Of a stretch of 64,000 nt of DNA, positions 8,298 to 16,486 are shown one piece after another. A model generated the notes under the pieces. That model was not told where the DNA came from. It saw only the letters and a list, made by a program, of their open reading frames with translations, and ran no database searches. How positions within the stretch are numbered: position 1 is the first letter of the stretch; the number at the start of each line of letters is the position of its first letter. The DNA is from JAJECS01 sp965198185 (lineage in GTDB: Bacteria; Chloroflexota; UBA11872), in NCBI GenBank assembly GCA_965198185.1, contig CBDAOU010000002.1, positions 1,240,001 to 1,304,000 of the forward strand, read 5' to 3'. A program made the position numbers and the translations under genes.

Positions 8298-9617
8298 ATG
8301 ACTCCGCCCGAGCAAGACTTGCTCGACCAGATATTTCCGCTCGACACCACCCGCGACGACGCCGGCGCGCTGGTCATTGGCGGCGCCGGCTGCGAGCAGC
8401 TGGCGCGGGAGTTCGGCACGCCGCTATACATCTACGACGAGGCGACCCTGCGAGCGGCGTGCCGCGGCTATACCCGCGCGCTGGCGGACAGCTATCCCAA
8501 CGCGCTCGTGCTCTACGCCGGCAAGGCCTATGTCGATCCCACGCTGCTGCAGGTGGCGGCCTCCGAGGGCCTGGGGATGGACGCCGTCTCCTCGGGCGAA
8601 GTCCGCGTGGCGCAGGCCGCCGGGCTGCCGCTGGAGCGTGTGGTGCTCCACGGCAACAACAAGCTTCCGCGCGAGATCGACCTGGCGCTGGAGTTGGGCG
8701 TTGGCCGCATCGTCGTCGACGCGCTGGAGGAGATCGAGATCATCGACACGCTGGCGCGGCGGCGCGGCCTCACGGCGCAGGTGCTCTTGCGGCTCACGCC
8801 GGGCGTTGAGGCGCACACGCACGAGTACATCCGCACCGGCGCGGTCGACAGCAAGTTTGGGCTCGGGCTCGACTCCGGGGCCGCCGAGGAAGCCGTGGCG
8901 CGGGCGATGCACGCGCCGAACCTCGACGTCATGGGACTCCACGCCCACATCGGGTCCCAGATCTTCGACACGGAGCCCTATGCCGACACGATCAACATCA
9001 CCCTCGACTTTGCCGAGCGCATGCGCACCGCTTACGGCCTCGACCTGCGCGACCTGAGCCCGGGCGGCGGCGGCGGCGTGCGCTACACGCTGGACGACGA
9101 CCCGCCCGACCCGGCCGATATCGTCGAGGCCATCACGTCAACCGTGCTGGCCCGCGGGCTTGACCACCCACCACGGTTGCTCATTGAGCCTGGGCGCTCC
9201 ATCGTGGCGCGCAGCGGAGTCGCGCTCTACGCCGTCGGCACCGTCAAGCACATCCCCGGCGTCCGCACCTACGTCTCCGTCGACGGGGGGATGGCCGACA
9301 ACCCGCGCCCGGCGCTCTACCAGTCGAAATACGCCGCGCTGCTGGCGAACCGACACGGCGACGGTCGTCCACCCGAGGCCGTGACCCTGGCGGGCCGCTA
9401 CTGCGAGTCCGGCGACGTGCTGCTGCGCGACACGGTTCTGCCGCCACTGCGCCGGGGCGACCTCATCGCCGTGCCCGCATCCGGCGCCTATCACATGAGC
9501 ATGGCCAGCACCTACAACATGGTCGGCCGGCCCGCCGTGGTGATGGTGGCCGACGGCCAAGCACGCCTGACCCGCCGCCGCGAAACCGACAAGGATTTGC
9601 TGGCGGTCTTTCCCTAA
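8298..9617 (+). CDS. lysA: Diaminopimelate decarboxylase
   Basis: From the ATG at 8298 the product is 439 residues, typical for LysA; an upstream ATG at 8250 would add 16 atypical residues. The fold-III PLP lysine is in LYAGKAYVDP (Lys76). Other landmarks are HIGSQIFD, a glycine-rich LSPGGGGG phosphate-binding loop, EPGRSIVA, and GRYCESGDVL, which supplies the active-site Cys across the dimer. The enzyme decarboxylates meso-diaminopimelate to lysine. No other lysine genes are adjacent, so regulation is not apparent. Confidence 0.92.
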   Translation: MTPPEQDLLDQIFPLDTTRDDAGALVIGGAGCEQLAREFGTPLYIYDEATLRAACRGYTRALADSYPNALVLYAGKAYVDPTLLQVAASEGLGMDAVSSGEVRVAQAAGLPLERVVLHGNNKLPREIDLALELGVGRIVVDALEEIEIIDTLARRRGLTAQVLLRLTPGVEAHTHEYIRTGAVDSKFGLGLDSGAAEEAVARAMHAPNLDVMGLHAHIGSQIFDTEPYADTINITLDFAERMRTAYGLDLRDLSPGGGGGVRYTLDDDPPDPADIVEAITSTVLARGLDHPPRLLIEPGRSIVARSGVALYAVGTVKHIPGVRTYVSVDGGMADNPRPALYQSKYAALLANRHGDGRPPEAVTLAGRYCESGDVLLRDTVLPPLRRGDLIAVPASGAYHMSMASTYNMVGRPAVVMVADGQARLTRRRETDKDLLAVFP

Positions 9618-9672
9618 GCAAGCCCGGCACTAATCCCTTCCGACTGGAAGGCGACCGTTGCAAGACCCGTAA

Positions 9673-9746
9673 GGGCGAGGCATGCCTCGCCCCTACACCG
9701 CGGGTGACCAGGTATGGCAGGGACTGGGTTCCGGCCGCCGCCGGAA
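9673..9746. repeat. Two adjacent hairpin repeats in the gap after lysA
   Basis: GGGCGAGGCATGCCTCGCCC at 9673-9692 is a perfect 20-base palindrome. At 9729-9746 TTCCGGC and GCCGGAA form a 7-base hairpin followed by TGAC, like other ATTCC...GGAATGAC repeats here. The gap 9618-9965 is otherwise featureless. Because lysA and the next gene converge on it, these hairpins could terminate both transcripts. Confidence 0.65.
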
Positions 9747-9965
9747 TGACGGTGGACTTTCTCAAGGCTCCCAAAGTGGTGTACGCAAAGCCCGCGACGA
9801 TCGCTCGTGGTGGGGAAGGAACCGTTCGTCGTGAGCTGGCAAGCCACGCGGCGCCCTTTGACAGGCTTACAGCCGCCCCATACTTGATACGGGGAGGGCG
9901 AACAGATTGGGCACGCTTCGGTACCGGTCTCCTTTTTGTTCAGCGACTTCCAACGCGCCGGCCGC

Positions 9966-11570
9966 TCATGCGGCTTGCGCCGCGCAGCTCGCCCAGTAGC
10001 TGGCCTCTATGTCGGCCGCGAGCGTGCCAGCGATCCACTGCTGGTAGCCCACTTCGTGGTGCCATTCAATGTCCGTGAGCTGAGCGCCCGGCCCCGGCCG
10101 CACCTGCGCCCAAGCCCACGCGGCGGCTGTAGCGGCCTGTATTTCGTCAGCGATGCACGCCGCATGGGTCGTCCCGGTGTGTCCGGCGGCATAGGCGAGA
10201 GCGTGAAACAGCTCGTGCGCCAGTGTCGGAACCAGTGCACGAGTGCGCTCGCCACGATAGGCGGTGTTGAACACGATGCGCGGGGGCAGTCCAGCACCGT
10301 AGTAGAACCTCGCCACCGATTCCAGCGGCAATGACTCGAACGTGACTGTCATCCCCAGCTCGGCAATCAGGGCGAATGTGTAGGTGTCTCCGTCAAGGTC
10401 CGTGGTGTCGTAAAGCGCACGGTAGAGATCAAGCGCGGGCATGAGCGCCGGATCGACCAGCGCGGCTGCCCGCTCGCGCAGCGACTTGAGCGGCGGTGGG
10501 GCCTCCGGGGCCAGCGGGCATTGAGGGCTGAGCCACTGGCAGGCATACGATCCGAAGACCACGCCGGAGTCGGTGCCGCGCAGGAAGGCGTCCACGGCGC
10601 CGCGCCCGATCACGTCAATGGCGATCTGGACCGCTTGATCGGCGGACGCGCCGCGCGCGATGGCCGTGTCGCGCACCAGCGCCGCGTCGGGATGGTTCGG
10701 CAGCGTCGGGGCGGGCGGCAGCGTGGGCGTGGGGGAAGTCGGCGGCGCATCACCGATAAACCGCAAATGCTGGCCCTGCACCCAGTTGCCGTCGGTGACC
10801 TGCCACCAGGTCACGCCGGCGACCAGCGTGCTCGCGCCGGTCAGCATGAGCCGCGCTCCCACGGGCGCCACATAGGCGACCGCGGCGTCGGCGCGCGGCG
10901 CCGTGCGCACGTTGAGCCCGCCTGCCGGCACCACCACCGCCGTAAGCGCGGAAGGCACGGCCGCAGGCAGTGCCCCCCGTTGGAGACCGGCCACGGACAT
11001 GCCATAGCGCGCCTCCCAGGAAGCCACGCCCAGCACGAAGTTCCCGTAGTTGGTCTCATTTATGCCAAAAAGCTCTACGTCAGCGATTGATTGGATGTGG
11101 AGCAGCCGCGGCTGCGGCCACTCGGTCTCCCATTTGACGAGATAGATCGGATCGCCGTCTTTCAGCAGCCCAGCCGACAGCCACGGATCACCCATCGGCA
11201 GCGCGCGCAACCCGGCCAAGCTGACCTCAGTGCGGGCACCCCAGTTGATATGGCGGCCGGACAGCGCGCGGGTATCGCCACCCCAGTGCAGGGCGCCTTG
11301 GTCGTCGGCGATCCAGAGATGCGGCGTACCCTCCAGCGCCACGACGGCGCCGGGCGCGAATACCTGTTGCGCCTGCGCCACCGGCTGCGCCATGAAGGCG
11401 GCGACCGTGATGGCCAGGACGACGACGCCCCTGAGCCACGACCACGGCCTTCGCCTGCCAATTGCCATCGCGGCGCACTTCCGCGTAGGCATGGGGAGAC
11501 ATGGCATGCGCCTCACCACCATAGCCAGGGCGGCCATGAGCGGGCGGGAATGGCGGACGGCCCTCGTCAT
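9966..11570 (-). CDS. Secreted protein with SH3b domain and HEXXH metallopeptidase-like motif
   Basis: The N-terminal region contains a signal-type hydrophobic stretch (WLRGVVVLAITVAAFMAQ then PVAQAQQ). The ATG at 11468 gives a more usual signal peptide than the ATG at 11570, although AAGGTG precedes the latter. Residues about 208-275 form a bacterial SH3 domain (LNVRTAPRADAAVAYVAPVG). After a Pro/Thr linker the C-terminal half carries LAHELFHALAYA, an HEXXH zinc motif, with a conserved-looking ADE about 20 residues later. This suggests an extracytoplasmic zinc peptidase or peptidase-like protein that may bind cell wall. The exact family was not recognised. Confidence 0.62.
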   Translation of the reverse strand: MTRAVRHSRPLMAALAMVVRRMPCLPMPTRKCAAMAIGRRRPWSWLRGVVVLAITVAAFMAQPVAQAQQVFAPGAVVALEGTPHLWIADDQGALHWGGDTRALSGRHINWGARTEVSLAGLRALPMGDPWLSAGLLKDGDPIYLVKWETEWPQPRLLHIQSIADVELFGINETNYGNFVLGVASWEARYGMSVAGLQRGALPAAVPSALTAVVVPAGGLNVRTAPRADAAVAYVAPVGARLMLTGASTLVAGVTWWQVTDGNWVQGQHLRFIGDAPPTSPTPTLPPAPTLPNHPDAALVRDTAIARGASADQAVQIAIDVIGRGAVDAFLRGTDSGVVFGSYACQWLSPQCPLAPEAPPPLKSLRERAAALVDPALMPALDLYRALYDTTDLDGDTYTFALIAELGMTVTFESLPLESVARFYYGAGLPPRIVFNTAYRGERTRALVPTLAHELFHALAYAAGHTGTTHAACIADEIQAATAAAWAWAQVRPGPGAQLTDIEWHHEVGYQQWIAGTLAADIEASYWASCAAQAA

Positions 11571-11611
11571 GCGGAGTTCACCTTACGGTCGGTAAGCGCC
11601 ACCCGATGAAC

Positions 11612-11709
11612 CGCTGCGCGGATGTCCTGTTGCCACACAAGCACCTCAGCGGCCCGATCGGGGCCGCAGGACATCCCTGCTCGTGTGGCGCGGGCAGGGT
11701 AGCGCAGCG
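11612..11709. other. Interleaved inverted repeats, candidate structured leader RNA or DNA element
   Basis: Four pairs of complementary segments lie within 98 bases. The outer pair is CGCTGCGC (11612-11619) and GCGCAGCG (11702-11709). GGATGTCCTG (11620-11629) matches CAGGACATCC (11667-11676) perfectly. GCCACACAAGCA (11632-11643) matches TGCTCGTGTGGC (11678-11689) at 11 of 12 positions. GCGGCCC and GGGCCGC (11649-11667) form a central hairpin. The two long pairs are interleaved, not nested, so they imply a pseudoknot-like or switching structure. The element sits 42-139 bases upstream of the leftward secreted-protein gene. No known RNA family was recognised. Confidence 0.5.
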
Positions 11710-11885
11710 CGTCCGGCGCGATAGAGGCGCACTGGAAAGGTGGCCGACGGTCGCGCCCGTCGCCGCGAGTCTTACGAGGACTCGCTGGCGCTGCTTCCCA
11801 AATGGGTGCCGGGGCATGCGCCCCAAGAACTGCGATTCGGGGCCTCTTTTGCCCTAGGAATGCTCCGAAACAGCCCGTCGGCTCA

Positions 11886-11920
11886 ATCCGAATCCGTTCG
11901 CCCTGAGCTTGTCGAAGAGG
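11886..11920. repeat. Dispersed repeat copy (TTCGCCCTGAGCTTGTCGAA type)
   Basis: The core TTCGCCCTGAGCTTGTCGAA at about 11897-11916 has the form of a short repeat widespread in GC-rich bacterial genomes. It lies in the otherwise gene-free stretch 11710-11999, where no convincing coding frame was seen. Confidence 0.5.
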
Positions 11921-11999
11921 TTGCCGAACTATTACGGGCCCACGTATGCCAGCGGGCCTTGCTTCTTCAGAGGTTTCCTTGACCCACACGACCGCCCGC

Positions 12000-12433
12000 C
12001 TACCGCAATGGGTCAACGACCTCGAGAAACGGGAAGCGATGGAAATGGGTGTCGCGGGTGCAGATGCGGCTGACGCCGTGCTCACGCATCACTACCGCGG
12101 TATGCAGGTCGTGCATCAGGTTTCCGCGGATGTCCGGCAATTCCAATAGCGTCTGCGACAGGACCGCCTGGTGCCGGTCGGTTGGCCCAGCAGCGCGAAG
12201 CCTGGCGAGTCAAGCAACACCGTGAGAAATCGCCAAGCGTCACCCGGATTCCAGGGCGAGTGGAGCATGCGCGGATGCGTGCTGACCCTGAGGAATTCGT
12301 AGCAGACGTTCCACGTGAGAAAGGTTGGCGTGGGATCAGCGCGCCATTTGTTCAGGCGCCGCCGACAGACCTGATGCGTCTCCGAACCGCCGTCAGCCGC
12401 GTAGAGCAGGACATTCGTATCAACGACGATCAC
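12000..12433 (-). CDS. vapC: VapC-type PIN-domain toxin, frameshifted
   Basis: The frame starts with GTG at 12433, directly after the antitoxin TGA, with MIVVDTNVLLYAADGG containing the first PIN-domain Asp. It continues through NVCYEFLRVSTHPRML. Near 12180 an apparent one-base deletion ends the original frame. In the next frame the expected C-terminus follows: QAVLSQTLLELPDIRG, MHDLHTAVVMREHG and ICTRDTHFHRF, ending at 12000 with the remaining acidic residues. PIN toxins are Mg-dependent RNases that cleave tRNA or rRNA. As written it would be truncated to 105 residues and inactive, but the remainder is so well conserved that sequence error or very recent loss is likely. Confidence 0.8.
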
Positions 12434-12673
12434 TCACGACTCGTCCATTGCCGCGTATAGCTCATCTCGATTAGCGACGTCGACCAGCGCGCCCCCGCTG
12501 TTCCATCGAGGGAGTTCTGGAAGCGAGTCTGGATCGGTCACACGCGTCGGCCCAGAGTCAAGCACATGCCGGAGCCCCGCCTCAACCAGGGCCGACATGG
12601 TGGTCTCTCGTCGCGCGGCCTCTTCACGCAGACGGCGCATCACCGTGTCATCGATATTCAATGTCGTCTTCAT
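12434..12673 (-). CDS. vapB: VapB-type ribbon-helix-helix antitoxin
   Basis: The 79-residue product starts MKTTLNIDDTVMRRLREEAAR, a ribbon-helix-helix DNA-binding domain as in VapB antitoxins, followed by an acidic C-terminal tail that would occupy the toxin active site. Its TGA abuts the GTG of the PIN-domain toxin, the usual translationally coupled antitoxin-toxin order. An ATG at 12685 would add four residues. The AT-rich stretch 12686-12720 upstream is the likely operator/promoter, although no repeat was resolved. Confidence 0.82.
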   Translation of the reverse strand: MKTTLNIDDTVMRRLREEAARRETTMSALVEAGLRHVLDSGPTRVTDPDSLPELPRWNSGGALVDVANRDELYAAMDES

Positions 12674-12825
12674 ATGGCTAACCATACGTCAAATATTGCT
12701 ATATGGATATATGGCTACCCTGCATCGTACCCGTCCTACGCGGTGCGCAAACCAGTGGCGACCAATAGCAAGTCAACGCCTGGAGCAAACTGCTGGTTCC
12801 CGAGAGTGACCGGCGAGTGGGTTCC

Positions 12826-13692
12826 CTACCCCGCGGCGTAGCCTTCGAGGATGCGCCCGGCGCTTGAGCGCCGCAGCTTATCCAGCGCCTGGGATTGCAG
12901 CTGCCGGATGCGCTCGGCGGTGAGACCCAAGCGGTTGCCGACATCGACCAGACGCAGCGGCTCGCGACCGCCCAGGCCGAAACGCAAGCGCAAGATCGTG
13001 CGCTCGCGCACATCCAGCGTGGCCAGCGCGCGATTGAGGTCGGCGCAGAGGAACCTCGCGCGCAGCTCGTCGAACGGCTGCGGCACCGGCTCTCCGTCCG
13101 GCGGTGACACCGAAGGGTCATCGTCAGCCGTCGCGCTATCGAGAGAGATCGCCCGGCCGGCAAACCGGCGCAGTCGCGCCAACTCGGCCGTCGGCAGTCC
13201 GATGCGACGCGCGACTTCACCCTCCTCGGGATCGCGGTGCATCTCGGCTCGCAGCTCGTCCCAGATCCGCCGCGAGGTCGCCAGCTTGCGGTGCACGTAG
13301 TCGGGCAGCCGCAGCGGCAGATCGGCCTCGGCCGCCGCCCGCGCGATTGGTTGCTGCACCCAGTGCATGGCGAAGCTGCTGAACCTGAAGCCGTGCCGCC
13401 AATCGAAGCGCTCGACGGCGCGCATCAGCCCCGTGTTGCCCTCCTGGATGAGGTCGAGCAGCGGCGCACGCTCGCCAGCGAAGCGGCGCGCCACCGCCAC
13501 CACCAAGCGCAGGTTAGACGTGATCATCTGCTGACGGGCCCCGGGCTCGTTGCGCTCGATGCGCCGTGCCAACTCGACTTCCTCACGCGCAGTGAGCCGT
13601 GGAAACCGGCCAATCTCGCGCAGGTAGGCGCGCAGGCTCGATGCCTCGTCCAGCTGGGCGGTCGGCCCTATTCCTCCGCTCTGGGGGGACAT
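12826..13692 (-). CDS. RNA polymerase sigma-70 family factor (group 2, RpoD/HrdB-like)
   Basis: The 288-residue protein has sigma region 1.2 (SSLRAYLREIGRFPRLTAREE), region 2 (NLRLVVAVARRF, LLDLIQEGNTGLMRAVERFDW, FRFSSFAMHWVQQPIARA) and region 4 (LDVRERTILRLRFGL through LTAERIRQLQSQALDKLRR). It lacks the long acidic region 1.1 of the housekeeping factor and is shorter than RpoD, so it is probably a group 2 alternative sigma factor recognising promoters like the primary ones. No anti-sigma factor is adjacent. Confidence 0.88.
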   Translation of the reverse strand: MSPQSGGIGPTAQLDEASSLRAYLREIGRFPRLTAREEVELARRIERNEPGARQQMITSNLRLVVAVARRFAGERAPLLDLIQEGNTGLMRAVERFDWRHGFRFSSFAMHWVQQPIARAAAEADLPLRLPDYVHRKLATSRRIWDELRAEMHRDPEEGEVARRIGLPTAELARLRRFAGRAISLDSATADDDPSVSPPDGEPVPQPFDELRARFLCADLNRALATLDVRERTILRLRFGLGGREPLRLVDVGNRLGLTAERIRQLQSQALDKLRRSSAGRILEGYAAG

Positions 13693-13767
13693 TGGGGGCT
13701 TCTCGGCGCTGCCTCTCGGGGCTTCGCGGGTCTTCGACGCGGCAAGTATACGCGGGGCCGCCGTGTC

Positions 13768-14772
13768 CTAAGCCATGCTGTCGAGCTGGTCGACGGTGAC
13801 CTCATGCTGCAGCGGCAGGCCGTTCACATGTCGCTCCAGCTCGTCGAGCATCGCGTCGGTCAGCCGGGAGCGCCGCTCGGGCGTGAGCCCGGCGACGTGG
13901 GGCGTCAGGAGCACCCGCCGCAGCCCCAGCAGCGGATGGTCGAGCGGCAGCGGTTCCTGGTCGAAGACATCCAGGGCGCAATCGAACCGCTCCTTGGCCA
14001 GCTCGGCCACCAGGGCGTCGGTGTCGATCAAGGCCGAGCGCGCGTTGTTCACCAACACGGCGTCGTCCTTGATCAGGGCCAGCAGCCCTGCGTCGATCAT
14101 GTAGTGCGTCGCGGGCAAGACCGGGGCGTGGATGCTGATGACGTCGCTGGTGCGCATCAAGTCCGGCAGCTCCAGCTTGCGCACTCCCAACTGTTGCGCG
14201 TCACTCTCGGTCAGATACGGATCGGCGACGACGATTTCGACATCGAACGGCCGCAGCAACGGGATGAGACCGCGCCCCACCTTGCTCGCGCCAATGATGC
14301 CGTAGCGCTTTCCATATAGCTCGCGGTCGAAAACCGGGCCGATGTCCCGCCAGCGCCCGGCGCGCATGGCGGCATCGAAATCCGCGGTCCGCCGCAGCAA
14401 CGCCAGCACCACGGCCAGCGTGTGCTCGGCGACGCCGAGGGCGATGAAGTCGGCGGCGTGCGTGACGCGCACCCCGCGCTCGAAGACTGCGCGCGGCGCC
14501 ACGCTGCGAATGGTGCCCGCCGCGTAACAGATGATCTCCAGCTCCGGCGCGGCGTCCAGCAGCTGCTCGTCGTAGGCGCACGAGCCCCACGAGGCCAGCA
14601 CGGCCGTCACGCCGCCAATGCGCTCTCGCACCGCCGCGCCGTCCCAGGCCCGATCGCCGTCGTTGAAGGTGACCGCTTCGGCCAGGCACGCCAGCCGCGC
14701 GCGTGACTCAGCCGTCGAAATCCGCTGCAGCAGCGGTTGCTCAACCGTGACCAGCACGCGCGGCGCGGACAT
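13768..14772 (-). CDS. D-isomer-specific 2-hydroxyacid dehydrogenase
   Basis: The 334-residue protein has the NAD-binding segment YGIIGASKVGRGLIPLLRPF and the three catalytic landmarks in order: NNARSALIDTDAL (Arg), DVFDQEPLPLDHPL (Glu) and LLTPHVAGLTPE (His). The family reversibly reduces 2-keto acids to D-2-hydroxy acids. In the Rossmann glycine motif the second glycine is replaced (GASKVG), which is tolerated in several subfamilies. It is divergent from a sugar isomerase 84 bases away, suggesting a shared sugar-acid catabolic locus. Confidence 0.87.
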   Translation of the reverse strand: MSAPRVLVTVEQPLLQRISTAESRARLACLAEAVTFNDGDRAWDGAAVRERIGGVTAVLASWGSCAYDEQLLDAAPELEIICYAAGTIRSVAPRAVFERGVRVTHAADFIALGVAEHTLAVVLALLRRTADFDAAMRAGRWRDIGPVFDRELYGKRYGIIGASKVGRGLIPLLRPFDVEIVVADPYLTESDAQQLGVRKLELPDLMRTSDVISIHAPVLPATHYMIDAGLLALIKDDAVLVNNARSALIDTDALVAELAKERFDCALDVFDQEPLPLDHPLLGLRRVLLTPHVAGLTPERRSRLTDAMLDELERHVNGLPLQHEVTVDQLDSMA

Positions 14773-14855
14773 CGAGCAACTCCCCGGTGACGATCAGCCT
14801 GCGCTGGCATGATAGGCGCGCAGCAAGCAGCCCTCGCGGAGGCGCGGCACATCCG

Positions 14856-15749
14856 ATGCAAATCATCCTGTTCACCAAGTTCTTCGAGACGCTCGCGCCG
14901 GAGGCGTTGGGAGAGCACGTCGCCGGCCTGGGCTTCGACGGGCTGGACCTGACCGTGCGGCCCGGATATCCGATCAATCCGGACAACGTGCGGACGACGC
15001 TGCCGCCGGCCGCGCGGCAGTGGGAAGCGCTTGGACTCGCATGCCCGATGATCACCGCCCCCACGGAGATCAACGACCCGACGCACGCCGATGCGGTTGC
15101 GATCTACGAGTCGGCGGCGGAAGCCGGCGTACAGGTCATCAAGACCGGATATTTCACGTTCAAGCCGGGCATGAACTACTGGAACGCCGTGGACCACGCA
15201 CGCCGCCAGCTTGAGGGCTTCGAGGCGCTGAGTGCGCGCACCGGCGTCAAATCGCTCTATCACACGCACAGCGGGGCGGTGCTGGGCTCGAACTGCGCCG
15301 GCCTGATGCACCTTCTCCAAGGGCGCGACCCCGCCCACGTCGGCGCCTACATCGACCCGGGACACCTGGCGGTGGATGGCGAGGACATCGACATGGCGTT
15401 TGCCATGTGCGCCGACTACCTGGCCGCCGTCGCCGCCAAGGACGCCTGCCACCTGCCGGACTCCCGCCCCGACGCCCCGGCGACATACGGTCCGGCCTTC
15501 GTGTACCTGGGAGAAGGCGCGGCGCCGTGGGGGCGCGTGCTGGAACTGCTGGCCGAGCGAGGTTTTGATGGTCCGCTCTCGGTGCACACGGAATACACCG
15601 CGCGGCAGGACGTGATTGCGACGGTGGGCGGCAAGGACCAGTCGGCGGACGCCGACGCCATACGCGCCCGCGGAGCGGTTCAGGACCTGCAGTTCCTCAG
15701 ATCGCGCTGGGCGGCGCTTCAAAAAGTGAGGGACAGCGCGGCGTCGTGA
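14856..15749 (+). CDS. Sugar phosphate isomerase/epimerase (AP endonuclease 2-type TIM barrel)
   Basis: Using the ATG at 14856, preceded by GGAGG, the product is 297 residues. It begins MQIILFTKFFETL and carries metal-site elements of the xylose-isomerase-like TIM barrel: SLYHTHSGAVLG, GAYIDPGHLAVDGED and LSVHTEY. These enzymes isomerise or epimerise keto sugars, inosose or hydroxypyruvate-type substrates using a divalent metal. The stop overlaps the start of the following SDR gene by four bases, so the two are co-translated and probably act in one pathway. Confidence 0.85.
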   Translation: MQIILFTKFFETLAPEALGEHVAGLGFDGLDLTVRPGYPINPDNVRTTLPPAARQWEALGLACPMITAPTEINDPTHADAVAIYESAAEAGVQVIKTGYFTFKPGMNYWNAVDHARRQLEGFEALSARTGVKSLYHTHSGAVLGSNCAGLMHLLQGRDPAHVGAYIDPGHLAVDGEDIDMAFAMCADYLAAVAAKDACHLPDSRPDAPATYGPAFVYLGEGAAPWGRVLELLAERGFDGPLSVHTEYTARQDVIATVGGKDQSADADAIRARGAVQDLQFLRSRWAALQKVRDSAAS

Positions 15750-16471
15750 ATGGCACGCGCGTGGCGGCGGTCTTCGGGGCCAGCAGCGGCATGGGCCGGG
15801 CGTCGGCCCTCGCGCTGGCCGCCGAGGGCATGGACGTCGCGGTCCTGGCGCGGCGCAAGGCCGAGTTGGAAGCCGTCGCGGCGGAGATCCGCGCGTCCGG
15901 GCGCCGCGCTCACGTGGAGCCCGTGGACCTGACGGACGCCGCCGCGGCGCGCCGGGCAGTGCAAGCGGTGGTCGAGAGCCTGGGCCAAATCGACGTGCTG
16001 GTCTACGCCGCCGGCTGGAATATCCCCAAGCGCCGGCTCGACGAGCTGAGCGGCGACGACTGGGAGACCATGCAGCGAGTCAACCTGTGGGGCCTCTACG
16101 ACGTCGCCCAGTCAGCGCTGCCGGCGCTGCGCGCGTCGCGCGGACGGCTGGTGGTCATCTCGTCTGCCGCGGCGATCATGCCCGACGCGTCGGGCGTGGC
16201 TTACCAGGCGGCAAAGAGCGGCGAAGCGGGCTTCACCCTCGGCATGATGCAGGAAGAGGCCGAAAACGGCGTGCGCGCCACGGTCATCTATCCGGGGCTC
16301 ACCGACACGCCCCTGCTCAAGCAACGCCCCACCCCCACGCCGCCGGAGATCGTGGCCCAAGCGCTGCAACCGGAGGACGTGGCGCGGGCTGTCGTGTTCG
16401 TGAGCACGCTGCCCGAAAGGGCCTACGTCCCCGAGCTCAGCCTGCTCCCCGCCGCCATTCAGCAGCGCTAG
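15746..16471 (+). CDS. Short-chain dehydrogenase/reductase
   Basis: The 241-residue protein starts with GTG inside the previous stop (GTGA overlap). It has the classical SDR motifs FGASSGMGRASALAL for NAD(P) binding, VVISSAAAI with the catalytic Ser, and VAYQAAKSG with the Tyr-x-x-x-Lys pair. SDRs oxidise or reduce alcohol/ketone groups. Coupling to the upstream isomerase suggests a sugar or polyol derivative as substrate. Confidence 0.88.
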   Translation: MNGTRVAAVFGASSGMGRASALALAAEGMDVAVLARRKAELEAVAAEIRASGRRAHVEPVDLTDAAAARRAVQAVVESLGQIDVLVYAAGWNIPKRRLDELSGDDWETMQRVNLWGLYDVAQSALPALRASRGRLVVISSAAAIMPDASGVAYQAAKSGEAGFTLGMMQEEAENGVRATVIYPGLTDTPLLKQRPTPTPPEIVAQALQPEDVARAVVFVSTLPERAYVPELSLLPAAIQQR

Positions 16472-16486
16472 GCCGGCGCGCCGAGT

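Noticed and set aside
11567..12085. 172-codon minus-strand frame upstream of the secreted protein
   Set aside because: It reads through the interleaved repeat and a dispersed repeat (RQAQGERIRIE text) and has no domain.
12686..12825. AT-rich tract with repeated ATATGG-like words as a possible origin element
   Set aside because: It is short, lacks DnaA-box-like sites, and is better explained as the promoter region of the VapBC pair.
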